DNA from: Dialister succinatiphilus YIT 11850
Lineage (GTDB): Bacteria; Bacillota; Negativicutes; Veillonellales; Dialisteraceae
Assembly (NCBI RefSeq): GCF_000242435.1
Contig: NZ_JH591187.1
Coordinates: 594,291 to 658,290 of the forward strand
Direction of reading: 5' to 3'
DNA: 64,000 bases
Under the pieces are notes generated by a model. It was given only the letters and a program-made list of their open reading frames with translations. It searched no databases and had not been told where the DNA came from. How positions within the stretch are numbered: position 1 is the first letter of the stretch; every line of letters starts with the position of its first letter. The translations under genes were made by a program, and so were the position numbers. Below are positions 24,753 through 33,427 of the stretch, in pieces.

Positions 24753-25078
24753 TGATCACTGTAAAAATGCTTCATGATGGGAAAGGGCTGTACAGAGGCT
24801 TTTCCATCCATGGACACGCAGATGGTTATGAAAAGGATGGGGAATATGATCTCATCTGTGCCGCGGTCAGTGCCATTACATTGACAACTGCCGGCGGCCT
24901 GGAAGATGTGCTTCATAGAGAAGGAACCTATGATTCCGACTTCGGTTTCATGCATGTGGAGATTTCCACACCGGAGGATGAAAAAAGCCAGGTTCTTTTT
25001 CAAACCATGGTTCACGGTCTTCGAGCTGTAGAAACCCGGTACCCCCGCCATTTAAAGATTCTAGACATAAAGGGGTGA
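24752..25078 (+). CDS. prp: Ribosomal-processing cysteine protease Prp
   Basis: A 108-aa YsxB/Prp protein. The catalytic pair is His22 (in IHGHADG) and Cys36 (in [11 protein letters not shown]), at the family positions. Prp removes the N-terminal extension of L27 in Bacillota and related groups. The next gene indeed encodes an L27 with such an extension. It overlaps rplU by 1 base; its stop lies 6 bases before the rpmA ATG. Confidence 0.95.
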   Translation: MITVKMLHDGKGLYRGFSIHGHADGYEKDGEYDLICAAVSAITLTTAGGLEDVLHREGTYDSDFGFMHVEISTPEDEKSQVLFQTMVHGLRAVETRYPRHLKILDIKG

Positions 25079-25083
25079 ATTTC

Positions 25084-25368
25084 ATGTTACTTTTTGATCT
25101 TCAGTTATTCGCTCATCATAAAGGTGCTTCCAGCACAAGCAACGGCCGCGATTCCAACGCGCAGCGCCTTGGCACAAAGATGCACGCAGGACAGATTGCT
25201 AAACCGGGCAACATCATCGTTCGCCAGAGAGGCACTCATCTCCATCCCGGCCTGAACGTTAAGATCGGCAAGGATGACACACTCTTTGCTACTGCAGAAG
25301 GCAGAATTGCTTTCGAACGTCTTGGCAGAGACAAGAGACAGGTCAGCGTATATCCTGTTGAAGACTAA
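25084..25368 (+). CDS. rpmA: 50S ribosomal protein L27 with Prp-cleavable N-terminus
   Basis: A 94-aa precursor. The first nine residues MLLFDLQLF followed by AHHKGAS match the Prp cleavage motif, with cutting expected after LQLF. The body has the L27 signature [20 protein letters not shown], and the N-terminal part of the mature protein reaches the peptidyl-transferase centre. ATG 25084 is preferred, with GGGGTG about 7 bases upstream; a GTG at 25075 overlaps the prp end. Confidence 0.97.
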   Translation: MLLFDLQLFAHHKGASSTSNGRDSNAQRLGTKMHAGQIAKPGNIIVRQRGTHLHPGLNVKIGKDDTLFATAEGRIAFERLGRDKRQVSVYPVED

Positions 25369-25376
25369 GAGCAGAA

Positions 25377-25406
25377 AGAGCTGCAGGAAACTGCGGCTCT
25401 TTTTTT
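25377..25406 (+). terminator. Intrinsic terminator of rplU-prp-rpmA
   Basis: Arms AGAGCTGCAG and CTGCGGCTCT (one G-U pair) around GAAA, then seven T, starting 9 bases after the rpmA stop. Confidence 0.93.
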
Positions 25407-25407
25407 G

Positions 25408-26460
25408 TGCTCTGCGGAGGGCCTAGGTCGGGATCGGGACGGTGCTTTCCAGTATTCCCGAAGGTTGATGTGCACATCCTGCATAGGATGTGCAAGTCGG
25501 CCGACCGTGGTCTTTCGCCGCGAGGGTTGATGGCGCCGCCGGGCCTCAGGCCCTGGGCGCCAAGGGTTCTGTCCGGGACTGGCTGACGCCTCCCGGACGG
25601 GCTCCGGGCTCCCGCCCTCGGGAGTTATATAGTATCGCTGCGCTGGCGAGGTACGGCGCCTTCGGCGCCATTTCTTATGCCGCCTTTGGCGGCGAAAACC
25701 TTTACAACCGCCCTGTCGGGCGTCGGAAATGCAATCCCCCTTTGGTGGCTGGCGCCACCACCTTTCCCCCGCAGTTCGGTGGGGCGGCAAAAGGAAAGCG
25801 TCTTAATGGGCAGGCTAGGCGCCTTACTTCGCCCCACTTGTAGGTCCTATGCAGGACCTCCACAGGGGCACTATGGATGCTTAGCAATGGAGCCATGTCT
25901 CTACAGGAAAGCATAGAGCGATTTATTCTGTCCCCCGGATGGGGTGGCAAGGGAACACGATTCGTAAGGGAGCAAAGCGACCTGAGAATCGTGTGACACG
26001 CTTTCCCGTGGAGAAAGTCCGGCGCAGCCGGATAAGGGGGAGCCGCGTAGCGGCTAATCACCAGAATGCCAATCAAGCCATATGACACTGAAAGTAAATC
26101 CCGTAACGTTCTTGCGTCCCCTTTAGGGGAAGAGGGCCACGAAGTGGCGAAGGGTGTGCAAGCGAACTGGATTCATAGGGGAGCCCCGCGACCCGCGAAT
26201 CCAGTGAGACGCCATCCAGCGAAGTCGGTATGTGCGAGGGTAAGAATGATTATGATACTCGATGTGGACGTGACCGCCGAAAGGCGGCATTATAATACTT
26301 ATCGCCCGATAGGGCGATACCTCAACCCTCAGCGCCGCAGGCGCTGTCGCCCCCTGAGCGAAGCGAACACAACCCTTCTACACAACCTGCGGCGCCAGCC
26401 GCCATCACCACCCTTTGAACCCTCTGAACCTTTTGAACCCTCTGAACCCGGGCCGCTCTG
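25408..26460. repeat. Composite intergenic repeat, copy G (longest)
   Basis: A gap of about 1.05 kb between the rpmA terminator and the dapB leader. It is colinear with copy E: GGGATC run, hairpin GCACATCCT/AGGATGTGC (25472-25493), GGCGCC hairpin, CTGTCCGGGACTGGCTGACG block, GGCGCCTTCGGCGCC, GGTGGC/GCCACC hairpin, hairpin AGGTCCT/AGGACCT (25842-25859), CAGGAAAGCATAGA block, and arms ACACGATTC/GAATCGTGT (25955-25994). A second version of the last unit has arms ACTGGATTC/GAATCCAGT (26166-26205). Hairpins ATCGCCC/GGGCGAT and AGCGCC/GGCGCT and a nonamer array end it. No gene is supported. Confidence 0.8.
26411..26446. repeat. Nonanucleotide tandem array
   Basis: Four consecutive 9-mers CCCTTTGAA, CCCTCTGAA, CCTTTTGAA, CCCTCTGAA. 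A related inverted TTCAAAAGG/TTCAAAGG pair occurs at 6.33 kb after mutS2. Confidence 0.8.
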
Positions 26461-26518
26461 GCGTGTCCATAGGGTGTCCCAAATCTTTTCCATATATAAA
26501 AAATATATTTTTCCTGTA

Positions 26519-26534
26519 TTGACGTTATTGTCAA
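26519..26534. promoter_or_regulatory. Inverted repeat upstream of dapB
   Basis: TTGAC (26519-26523) and GTCAA (26530-26534) with a 6-base gap, in an AT-rich stretch about 80 bases before dapB. TTGACG could also act as a -35 element with TACCAT 17 bases later. Operator function is inferred. Confidence 0.35.
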
Positions 26535-26614
26535 TTTATACTACCATAGATTCAAACTAACAAATGCCTTATAGGGAATTTTTGCCTATAGAGCCATAGA
26601 AGGAGGAGTTACGC

Positions 26615-27406
26615 ATGATTGAAGTTTTAGTAAACGGCGCATCCGGACGCATGGGCAGTGAAGTGGTCCGTTCCGTAATGGCTGAAGAGGGACTCGCCAT
26701 TGCCGGCGCAGTGGATCCTGCTGCTGCAGGAAAAGATCTGGGTGAGGTAGTGGGCATCGGCCACAATGGCATCACCATTTCCCCTAATCTTGAGGAAGCC
26801 TTTAAGGTAAAGAAGCCGGATGTGGTCGTCGATTTCACAAGCCCGAAGGTGATTTATGAAAATGCGAAGTTCGTCCTTTCTCATGGAGTGAATATGGTCA
26901 TCGGTACAACCGGCCTCACCGCTGACCAGAGAAAAGAACTGTCTGAAATTGCCAACAAATCCGGTGCCAATGGACTGGTGGCTCCTAATTTCTCCCTGGG
27001 GGCTGTCCTTCTCATGAAGGTTTCGGCTGAGATTTCCAAATACATGCCCAATGCAGAAATCATTGAGCTCCATCATAACCATAAATATGATGCTCCTTCC
27101 GGTACGGCCAAGCTCACTGCGGAAAAGATGGCAGCCGCAAGAACAAAGGCTCCGGAACCGGATGAAACAAAGGAAAGCCTCCCTGGTGTAAGGGGCGGCA
27201 AGTATGAAGGGATTACCATCCATTCTGTCCGCCTTCCCGGCTACGTAGCTCATCAGGAAGTGCTCTTTGGCGGTTATGGTGAAATCCTTACTCTCCGTCA
27301 TGACTCTTTGGATCGCAAGTCTTTCATGCCCGGTGTCATGCTGGCCTGCAAAAAATGCATGACTGTCAAGGGCTTTGTTTATGGTTTGGAAAATTATCTG
27401 GAATGA
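26615..27406 (+). CDS. dapB: 4-hydroxy-tetrahydrodipicolinate reductase
   Basis: A 263-aa NAD(P)H-dependent reductase of the lysine/diaminopimelate pathway. The Rossmann motif GASGRMGSEV is at residues 6-15. VIGTTGLT and the catalytic/substrate segment ELHHNHKYDAPSGTA near 150 are conserved, and the C-terminal GVMLACK is as in the family. AAGGAGGAG lies before ATG 26615. It is followed 9 bases later by asd, so the two are co-transcribed. No lysine riboswitch was seen in the leader. Confidence 0.96.
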   Translation: MIEVLVNGASGRMGSEVVRSVMAEEGLAIAGAVDPAAAGKDLGEVVGIGHNGITISPNLEEAFKVKKPDVVVDFTSPKVIYENAKFVLSHGVNMVIGTTGLTADQRKELSEIANKSGANGLVAPNFSLGAVLLMKVSAEISKYMPNAEIIELHHNHKYDAPSGTAKLTAEKMAAARTKAPEPDETKESLPGVRGGKYEGITIHSVRLPGYVAHQEVLFGGYGEILTLRHDSLDRKSFMPGVMLACKKCMTVKGFVYGLENYLE

Positions 27407-27415
27407 GGTGTTTCT

Positions 27416-28450
27416 ATGAGTAAACTTCCGCGAGTGGCAGTCCTTGGTGCTACCGGCGCTGTGGGACAGGAATTCATCCGCCTTTTTGAAGAAAGGGATT
27501 TTCAGTTTGCTTCCCTGAAACTCTTGGCATCGAAACGGTCTGCAGGGAAAAAGATGATGGTCAAAGGGAAAGAATACACCGTAGAAGAAGCAAAGCCGGA
27601 ATCTTTTGAAAATATCGACATTGCACTTTTTGCAGGCGGCAGCATCAGCAAGACCCTGGCTCCGGAGGCTGCTAAACGGGGAGCCGTAGTCATTGATAAT
27701 TCTTCCACCTTCCGTATGGATCCGGAGGTGCCGCTGGTCATTCCGGAAATCAATCCGGAAGATATCGCCAAACATAAGGGCATCATTGCCAATCCGAACT
27801 GCTCTACCATTATTATGCTTATGGCATTAAAGCCTATTTATGATATTTCCAGAATTAAGAGAATCATCGTAAGCACCTATCAGGCTGTTTCCGGTGCAGG
27901 TAAGGATGGCATTGATGAGCTTTTGGATGAAGCGTCAGCCATTGCGAAGGGGGAGACCTATGAACCGAAGATCCTTCCTTCTGCCAGCCTGCCTAAGCAT
28001 TATCAGATTGCTTACAATGTGATACCTCAGATCGACGTTTTCCTTGACAATGAATATACCAAGGAAGAAATGAAGATGGTGAATGAAACCCATAAGATTT
28101 TCCATGATGACACCATCGCCATTACGCCGACGGCGGTGAGGGTGCCTGTTATCAGAAGCCATGCAGAATCCATCTATATTGAAACAGAAAGGCCCCTTTC
28201 CACCGATGAGGTGAAGAAGGCTGTTCAGGGCTTCAAAGGCGCTGTTCTTGTGGATGATATCAAGAATATGGTTTATCCCATGCCTCTTGACACTTCCAAT
28301 AAGACCGATGTGGCTGTAGGCCGCATCAGAAAGGATCTGTACTGCAAAAACGGCATCAATCTCTGGGTATGCGGTGATCAGATCCGCAAAGGGGCAGCCC
28401 TCAATGCACTGCAGATTGCAGAGTACATGATGAATCATGATATGATTTAA
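27416..28450 (+). CDS. asd: Aspartate-semialdehyde dehydrogenase
   Basis: A 344-aa enzyme reducing aspartyl phosphate to the semialdehyde, the branch compound for lysine, threonine and methionine. The NADP loop GATGAVGQEF is at 11-20, the catalytic Cys129 is in NPNCSTI, and QAVSGAGKDG is conserved. SHAESIYIETERP carries the phosphate-binding residues. The ribosome-binding site AATGAGGTG overlaps the dapB stop region. Between asd and dapA a repeat module is inserted. Confidence 0.96.
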   Translation: MSKLPRVAVLGATGAVGQEFIRLFEERDFQFASLKLLASKRSAGKKMMVKGKEYTVEEAKPESFENIDIALFAGGSISKTLAPEAAKRGAVVIDNSSTFRMDPEVPLVIPEINPEDIAKHKGIIANPNCSTIIMLMALKPIYDISRIKRIIVSTYQAVSGAGKDGIDELLDEASAIAKGETYEPKILPSASLPKHYQIAYNVIPQIDVFLDNEYTKEEMKMVNETHKIFHDDTIAITPTAVRVPVIRSHAESIYIETERPLSTDEVKKAVQGFKGAVLVDDIKNMVYPMPLDTSNKTDVAVGRIRKDLYCKNGINLWVCGDQIRKGAALNALQIAEYMMNHDMI

Positions 28451-28479
28451 TATTGGATCTTATTGCAGAGGGGAAAGGT

Positions 28480-28640
28480 TCTTAAGATTGACAGGCTGCC
28501 TCCCACCGTCATCCTGAGCGAAGCGAAGGATCTCGGTAAGAATAGTATGTAGGAGAAACGCTACTAAATACCAGTGGGCGGGAAGGTTTGCTAGTGGCTG
28601 ATTTTCCCCAGCTGCCAGCTCACTAGCCCACCAGCTTACT
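28480..28640. repeat. Composite intergenic repeat, copy H
   Basis: Between asd and dapA lies a CATCCTGAGCGAAGCGAAGG module (28508 on), a TACTAAATACCAGTGGGCGG block and a short CACTAGCC/CACCAGCT octamer run (28617-28632). This is the simplest repeat copy and it sits inside what would otherwise be a tight biosynthetic operon. Confidence 0.75.
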
Positions 28641-28667
28641 AACATATATCAAAGGAGATACTAAAAA

Positions 28668-29579
28668 ATGGCAACAGCAAAATTTGGACGGGTCATTACC
28701 GCCATGATTACTCCATTTCTTGAAGATGGTTCCGTAGACTATGAAGGAGCGGCTGCACTGGCCAGGCACCTGGTAGCCCACGGTTCCGAAGGCATTCTGG
28801 TAGGCGGCACCACCGGTGAAGGCGCCACCATGACCACGGAAGAAAAACTGAAACTTTATAAAACCATTGTGGATGCTGTAGGCAGGAATGCACCGGGTAA
28901 AAAAGTTCCCGTTATGGGAAATATCGGCACTATCAGCACAAGGGATACCATTTTGTTCGGCCGGGAAGCAAAGAAAACGGGCATTGACTGCGCTCTTGCC
29001 ATTGTTCCTTTCTATGTGAAACCGAACCAGGAAGGTATGTACCAGCATTTCCGCGCTATTGCCAAACATGTGGATCTGCCCATTGTGCTCTACAATGTTC
29101 CGGGGCGCACCGGTGTATCCATCCAGCCGGAAACCATCAAGCGGATTGTGGATGAATGCCCCAATGTGGTAGGTATTAAAGACGCCACCGGCAACTGGGA
29201 CCAGGTAACGAAGGAAAAGACTCTGCTGCCCGATGATTTCATGATTTACAGCGGCGACGACGCATTCACCCTGCCTATTCTGGCAGGAGGCGGCGTAGGG
29301 GTCATTTCTGTTGCCAGCCATGTGATTGGTGATGATCTTCTGGCTATGGTGGATGCTTTTGAAAAGGGAGATCTGGAAAAGGCAAGAGCCCTTCATCTGA
29401 AAATGTATCCTATTATGAAAGGTATGTTCTTCGTTGCCAGCCCGATTCCTGTCAAGACGGCAGTCAACCTCATCGGTCAGCCTGGCGGCCATTTCCGTCT
29501 TCCCATTGTAGAACCGTCGGAAGAAGAAAAGAACCATGTGTACCAGATGCTGAAAGATTATGGCGGATTAGTCAAATAA
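28668..29579 (+). CDS. dapA: 4-hydroxy-tetrahydrodipicolinate synthase
   Basis: A 303-aa TIM-barrel aldolase condensing pyruvate with aspartate semialdehyde. Conserved elements are GGTTGEGATMT near the N-terminus, the tyrosine in LYNVPGRTG, and the Schiff-base Lys171 in GIKDATGNW. AAGGAG lies about 10 bases before ATG 28668. It completes a dapB-asd-dapA gene set; the terminator directly after separates it from the phosphatase gene. Confidence 0.96.
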   Translation: MATAKFGRVITAMITPFLEDGSVDYEGAAALARHLVAHGSEGILVGGTTGEGATMTTEEKLKLYKTIVDAVGRNAPGKKVPVMGNIGTISTRDTILFGREAKKTGIDCALAIVPFYVKPNQEGMYQHFRAIAKHVDLPIVLYNVPGRTGVSIQPETIKRIVDECPNVVGIKDATGNWDQVTKEKTLLPDDFMIYSGDDAFTLPILAGGGVGVISVASHVIGDDLLAMVDAFEKGDLEKARALHLKMYPIMKGMFFVASPIPVKTAVNLIGQPGGHFRLPIVEPSEEEKNHVYQMLKDYGGLVK

Positions 29580-29589
29580 AGAATGATAG

Positions 29590-29617
29590 AAAAGGCTTCC
29601 TCCGTGAAGCCTTTTTT
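29590..29617 (+). terminator. Intrinsic terminator after dapA
   Basis: Arms AAAGGCTTC (29591-29599) and GAAGCCTTT (29606-29614), ending in six T. The position rules out an earlier in-frame start of the phosphatase at 29583. Confidence 0.92.
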
Positions 29618-29654
29618 ACTGAAATGCATCATTCAGTCTATGGAAGGAGGAAAT

Positions 29655-30953
29655 ATGTTTATTTCCAGATGGATTCGATCGTTTGGCTCCTGTAAAAAAT
29701 CGGCGGGACTTATGATTTCCGCCCTTGCCCTTTCACTGGCGCTTGTGCCTGATTTTCCTGCAGAAGCCAGGGTAGGACTTCACCAGAACTATGAACTTCA
29801 GAAAGTTGTTATTTTCAGCCGCCATAATCTGCGTTCTCCCATGGCAACGGACAGCGAAAAAAGGAAGAATCTGACGCCTCACCAGTGGCAGGATTCCCAA
29901 ATTCCTCCGGGATATCTGTCCAACCGGGGCGGCCTTGTAGAAACGATGATGGGGGAGTCGGTGAAAGATGAACTGACTCGGGAAAATTTCATGATGTCAC
30001 CGAAGGACTGGGAAGGGAAGGCTTCCTATTTTTACGCCGATTCGGACCAGCGCACCATTGCCACCGCCCGTTATTTTGCTGCCGGCGCCGCTCCAGAAGC
30101 CAATATCAGGGTACATCACAAGATGGAAGGGACGAAAGATCCCGCCTTTGATACAAAGCTGCCGGATACGCTGGACAGGAATACTCTTTCTGCTGTCCGC
30201 GAGGGGGAAGATATCTGGATTCGTTCTTTCCTTTCTGCCAATAAAGAAGAAATGAACAGTGATTTCCGGGAATTGGAAAAGATACTGGATATATATTCTT
30301 CACCGGACGCCCAAAAGGGAGATTTCAAAGGATTTGTACCGGAAGACCTTCAGATCACCATGAAGAGCGGCGAGAAGCCGAAGATGAAGGGATCCCTGAA
30401 AACGGCCCATTCCCTGGCAGACTCCCTTTTAATCCGCTATTATGAAACGGAAGATGACAGGGAAGCTGCTTTTGGCCACACCACGACCTTTGAAGATTGG
30501 AAAAAAATCGGCCGCATTAAAGATGATTTTGGAATTCTCCTCTATGGGGAGCCCCAGGCCGCCCGTTACATGGCGATGCCTCTGGTCCGTATGATGGAGA
30601 GGGAAATGAAAAACAGCCGGAAATTTTCCTTCATCTGCGGCCATGACTCCAATATGACGGCTATTCTTTCCGCATTGGGCACCTATCCCTATGAGCTGCC
30701 CAAGTCTTTGGAAGGAAGGGTTCCCTTCGGCGTGAAACTGGTGATTGAAAAATGGAGGGGAACTGACGGAATTCTTTATGGATCCGCCTGCCTCCTTTAT
30801 CCTGCTTCCCGGGATATCCGTCATATCACCGTACCTCGGGAAGATGTGACGCCTCTTAGGTATCCTTTAACTTTTCACGGGATTTCGCAAAATGAAGACG
30901 GCATGATGAAATGGGCTGACCTGGAAAAACTGTTCCATCAGGCAATCCTTTGA
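29655..30953 (+). CDS. Secreted histidine-type acid phosphatase (phytase/glucose-1-phosphatase family)
   Basis: A 432-aa histidine phosphatase of clade 2. The N-terminus has a signal peptide: basic SRWIRSFGSCKKS, a hydrophobic LMISALALSLALV, and a likely cut after AEA near residue 37. The catalytic motif is R56-H57-N58-L59-R60, and the proton donor lies in GHDSNM (His330-Asp331). Such enzymes release phosphate from phytate or sugar phosphates in the periplasm or outside. The exact substrate is not deducible. AAGGAGGAAAT precedes ATG 29655. It stands alone between two terminators, with no relation to its lysine and purine neighbours. Confidence 0.9.
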   Translation: MFISRWIRSFGSCKKSAGLMISALALSLALVPDFPAEARVGLHQNYELQKVVIFSRHNLRSPMATDSEKRKNLTPHQWQDSQIPPGYLSNRGGLVETMMGESVKDELTRENFMMSPKDWEGKASYFYADSDQRTIATARYFAAGAAPEANIRVHHKMEGTKDPAFDTKLPDTLDRNTLSAVREGEDIWIRSFLSANKEEMNSDFRELEKILDIYSSPDAQKGDFKGFVPEDLQITMKSGEKPKMKGSLKTAHSLADSLLIRYYETEDDREAAFGHTTTFEDWKKIGRIKDDFGILLYGEPQAARYMAMPLVRMMEREMKNSRKFSFICGHDSNMTAILSALGTYPYELPKSLEGRVPFGVKLVIEKWRGTDGILYGSACLLYPASRDIRHITVPREDVTPLRYPLTFHGISQNEDGMMKWADLEKLFHQAIL

Positions 30954-30965
30954 CAGTATCCGGAA

Positions 30966-31011
30966 AAAATCAGGAACTATGGTTGAAAACTCCATAGTTC
31001 CTGATTTTTTT
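30966..31011 (+). terminator. Intrinsic terminator after the phosphatase gene
   Basis: A 17-bp perfect stem (AATCAGGAACTATGG and its complement) with a T-run, 13 bases after the stop. Confidence 0.95.
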
Positions 31012-31038
31012 GCATTGATTTGCCTGCCATGATACAAT
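31010..31038 (+). promoter_or_regulatory. Extended -10 promoter of xpt
   Basis: TGATACAAT (31030-31038) is an extended -10. A weak -35, TTGCAT (31010-31015), is 17 bases upstream. It overlaps the end of the preceding terminator T-run. No purine riboswitch was seen in the 45-base leader. Confidence 0.55.
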
Positions 31039-31084
31039 AAGTTAATACTATCTTTATATTTTGGGTATGAGAAAGGGAGCAGAA

Positions 31085-31675
31085 ATGATGGCATCCGAAT
31101 TAAATCTGTTACAGAAGAAGATACTGACCGATGGAGTGATTAAACCGGGAAACGTACTGAAAGTGGACAGTTTCCTTAATCATCAGATCGATGTGCCTTT
31201 TATCAGTGAGCTGGGGAAAGAATTTAAAAATATATTTGCCCATAAGAAAATAGATAAGATTCTGACCATCGAAGCTTCCGGCATCGGTATTGCCTGCCTG
31301 ACAGCCGTATATTTCGGCGTGCCCGTGGTATTTGCCAAAAAGTCGGCCGGTTCCAATATGGATACCGAAGTATATACAACGGAAGTGAAGTCTTTTACCC
31401 ATAATAAAGTGAACCATGTGGTCGTTTCCAAAAAATACCTGAATCAGGGTGAACATATCCTCATTATGGATGATTTCCTTGCCAACGGCTGCGCCGTAGA
31501 AGGGCTGATGGACCTGGTTTCCCAGGCAGGCGGTATCGTAGAGGGCGTAGGCATCTGTATTGAAAAGGGCTTCCAGGGAGGCGGTGATGCCCTGCGTGCC
31601 AAAGGAGTGGATGTCAGGTCCCTGGCTATCATTGACAAGATGGATGCTGCTACCGGCACCATTACATTCCGGTGA
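31085..31675 (+). CDS. xpt: Xanthine phosphoribosyltransferase
   Basis: A 196-aa enzyme converting xanthine and PRPP to XMP for purine salvage. It shows the Xpt opening [20 protein letters not shown] followed by [11 protein letters not shown], the EASGIGIA loop, and the PRPP-binding [23 protein letters not shown] lies about 8 bases before the ATG pair at 31085/31088; either may be used. The permease gene follows 11 bases later, the classic xpt-pbuX pairing. Confidence 0.94.
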   Translation: MMASELNLLQKKILTDGVIKPGNVLKVDSFLNHQIDVPFISELGKEFKNIFAHKKIDKILTIEASGIGIACLTAVYFGVPVVFAKKSAGSNMDTEVYTTEVKSFTHNKVNHVVVSKKYLNQGEHILIMDDFLANGCAVEGLMDLVSQAGGIVEGVGICIEKGFQGGGDALRAKGVDVRSLAIIDKMDAATGTITFR

Positions 31676-31686
31676 GGTTTCTGACC

Positions 31687-33018
31687 ATGAAAACAAATGA
31701 CCCCATTTACCAGCTGAAGGGTGAAATTTCTGTCCGCAAGGCAGTGCCCTTCGGCCTGCAGCATGTGCTGGCCATGTTTGTGGCCAACATTGCGCCTATC
31801 CTTATCGTAGCAGGAGCCGTGAAAATGTCGCCGGAAGAGTCCGGTGCCCTGGTGCAGTCCGCCATGATTGTGGCAGGCCTGGGCTCTCTTCTGCAGATGT
31901 TTCCGCTGTGGCGGCTTGGGAGCGGCCTTCCCATCATTATGGGTATCAGCTTCACCTTCGTATCGGTGGCCTGCGTCATTGGTACAAAGTACGGCTACGG
32001 CGCCGTACTGGGGGCAGCCCTTATCGGCGGTGTGCTGGAAGGGATTCTTGGCCTTGGAGCCACCTGGTGGAAAAGATTTGTGCCGCCTATTGTATCTGCT
32101 TCCGTAGTGACGGCCATCGGGTTTTCCCTTCTTCCCATTGGGGCCAATTCCTTTGGCGGCGGCTTTGGCGCTCCCGATTTCGGCGATGCGAAATATCTCA
32201 TTGTAGGTTCCATTACCCTGGTTTCCTGCCTGATTTTTAACGTGAAGGCCCATTCTTTCTATAAGCAGCTCTCCGTTCTTTTTGGTCTGGTAGTAGGTTA
32301 TGCAGCTGCCTATTTCTACGGCATGGTGGATTTGTCCCGTATCAGCCAGGTATCTATTATTTCCGTTCCCTCCATTCTTCCGGTTCCCCTGGAATTTCAT
32401 GCTGATGCGATTTTTTCGATTTTCCTTATTTTTCTTGTTTCTGCCACCGAGACCCTGGGTGATACCAGTGCCCTGGCAGCCATGGGTTTTGGCAGGACAC
32501 CCACCAACAGGGAAGTCTCCGGCTCCATTGCAGTGGATGGCTTCATTTCAAGCCTGTCATCCCTTTTCGGCTGCATGCCTATTACTTCCTTCAGCCAGAA
32601 CGTAGGCCTCATTGCCATGACTCACGTGGTAAACCGTAAAGCTATCGGCTGTGGTGCGGTTATCATGATTCTTGCAGGCCTCATTCCCGCTCTTGGCGTC
32701 ATTCTGGCTTCCCTGCCCAATGCGGTGCTGGGCGGCTGCACCCTCATGATGTTTGGTTCTATTGTGGTGAGCGGTGTCCGTATGCTGGGGGACTGCGGTT
32801 ATTCCCAGAGAAATATGAGCATTGCCGCCCTTTCCCTTTCCATCGGCTTGGGATTTACCCAGACACCCCAGATTTTCCACATTTTCCCCGATCTTTTCCG
32901 CAGTGTATTCGCTGACAACTGTGTGGCTGTAGTCTTCATTGTGGCCATGGTATTGAATCTGGTATTCCCGAAAGATAAGGAAAAAGATGAGGGAGATAAG
33001 CCGGAAATCGTGGAGTAG
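31687..33018 (+). CDS. pbuX: Xanthine/uracil permease (NCS2 family)
   Basis: A 443-aa membrane protein with about 12-14 hydrophobic segments. The NAT/NCS2 signature is present as QNVGLIAMTH near residue 310, and the family segment ATETLGDTSA lies before it. The position after xpt points to xanthine, imported by proton symport, as the substrate. ATG 31687 is preferred with GAGG about 9 bases upstream; an in-frame start at 31672 overlaps the xpt stop. The C-terminus is short and charged (KDKEKDEGDKPEIVE). Confidence 0.92.
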   Translation: MKTNDPIYQLKGEISVRKAVPFGLQHVLAMFVANIAPILIVAGAVKMSPEESGALVQSAMIVAGLGSLLQMFPLWRLGSGLPIIMGISFTFVSVACVIGTKYGYGAVLGAALIGGVLEGILGLGATWWKRFVPPIVSASVVTAIGFSLLPIGANSFGGGFGAPDFGDAKYLIVGSITLVSCLIFNVKAHSFYKQLSVLFGLVVGYAAAYFYGMVDLSRISQVSIISVPSILPVPLEFHADAIFSIFLIFLVSATETLGDTSALAAMGFGRTPTNREVSGSIAVDGFISSLSSLFGCMPITSFSQNVGLIAMTHVVNRKAIGCGAVIMILAGLIPALGVILASLPNAVLGGCTLMMFGSIVVSGVRMLGDCGYSQRNMSIAALSLSIGLGFTQTPQIFHIFPDLFRSVFADNCVAVVFIVAMVLNLVFPKDKEKDEGDKPEIVE

Positions 33019-33024
33019 GACTTT

Positions 33025-33240
33025 TGCTGACACGCCCTTTCGGGCGTGAGGGTTGACGGCCCTTCGGGCCGAAGTTTGGCGCGCCTATGGCGCGAGGGTT
33101 CTTGGGTTTGACAGCGGCTCCGCCGCTGAGGGTTCTGGTAGGTGCCCTTCAAAAGAAGGGGCGCCAGTTTGGAATAAACCTTTATAACCGGGCTTTCGCC
33201 CGGGGAAAACAGGCAAACCGCCCTGCGGGCGAAGGGGAAG
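33025..33240. repeat. Composite intergenic repeat, copy I (hairpin chain)
   Basis: Four hairpins follow the permease stop in the GAC-stem-GAGGGTT form: ACGCCC/GGGCGT, CGGCCC/GGGCCG, GCGCGCC/GGCGCG and CAGCGGC/GCCGCTG. The block GCGCCAGTTTGGAATAAACC and GGGAAAACAGGCA shared with copy F follows. The remainder to 33360 holds no recognised gene or repeat. Confidence 0.78.
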
Positions 33241-33370
33241 CCCCCTTTGGCGGCTGATTCACCGTAATACTGCCCTCGCTGATGAATCCAAAGTTATGAT
33301 TTTTGCCCGCTGCCCTCCATGTCAAGGCAGCTTCGAACCGCCATAGGTTTTATTAAAAAATTTCTCATCA

Positions 33371-33415
33371 AAAAACAGCTGTGAAAAATGTTTCATCATT
33401 TTCACAGCTGTTTTT
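33371..33415. terminator. Bidirectional terminator between pbuX and the P-type ATPase
   Basis: AACAGCTGTGAAAAATG pairs with CATTTTCACAGCTGTT (one bulge), flanked by A5 and T5. It serves the minus-strand ATPase gene and possibly also the plus-strand pbuX transcript. Confidence 0.88.
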
Positions 33416-33427
33416 ATTTGACTATTT

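Noticed and set aside
26465-26614. Lysine riboswitch before dapB
   Set aside because: The AT-rich leader lacks the lysine-box core; only a small TTGAC/GTCAA inverted repeat is present.
31012-31084. Purine riboswitch before xpt
   Set aside because: The leader is only about 45 bases and lacks the conserved purine-aptamer core.
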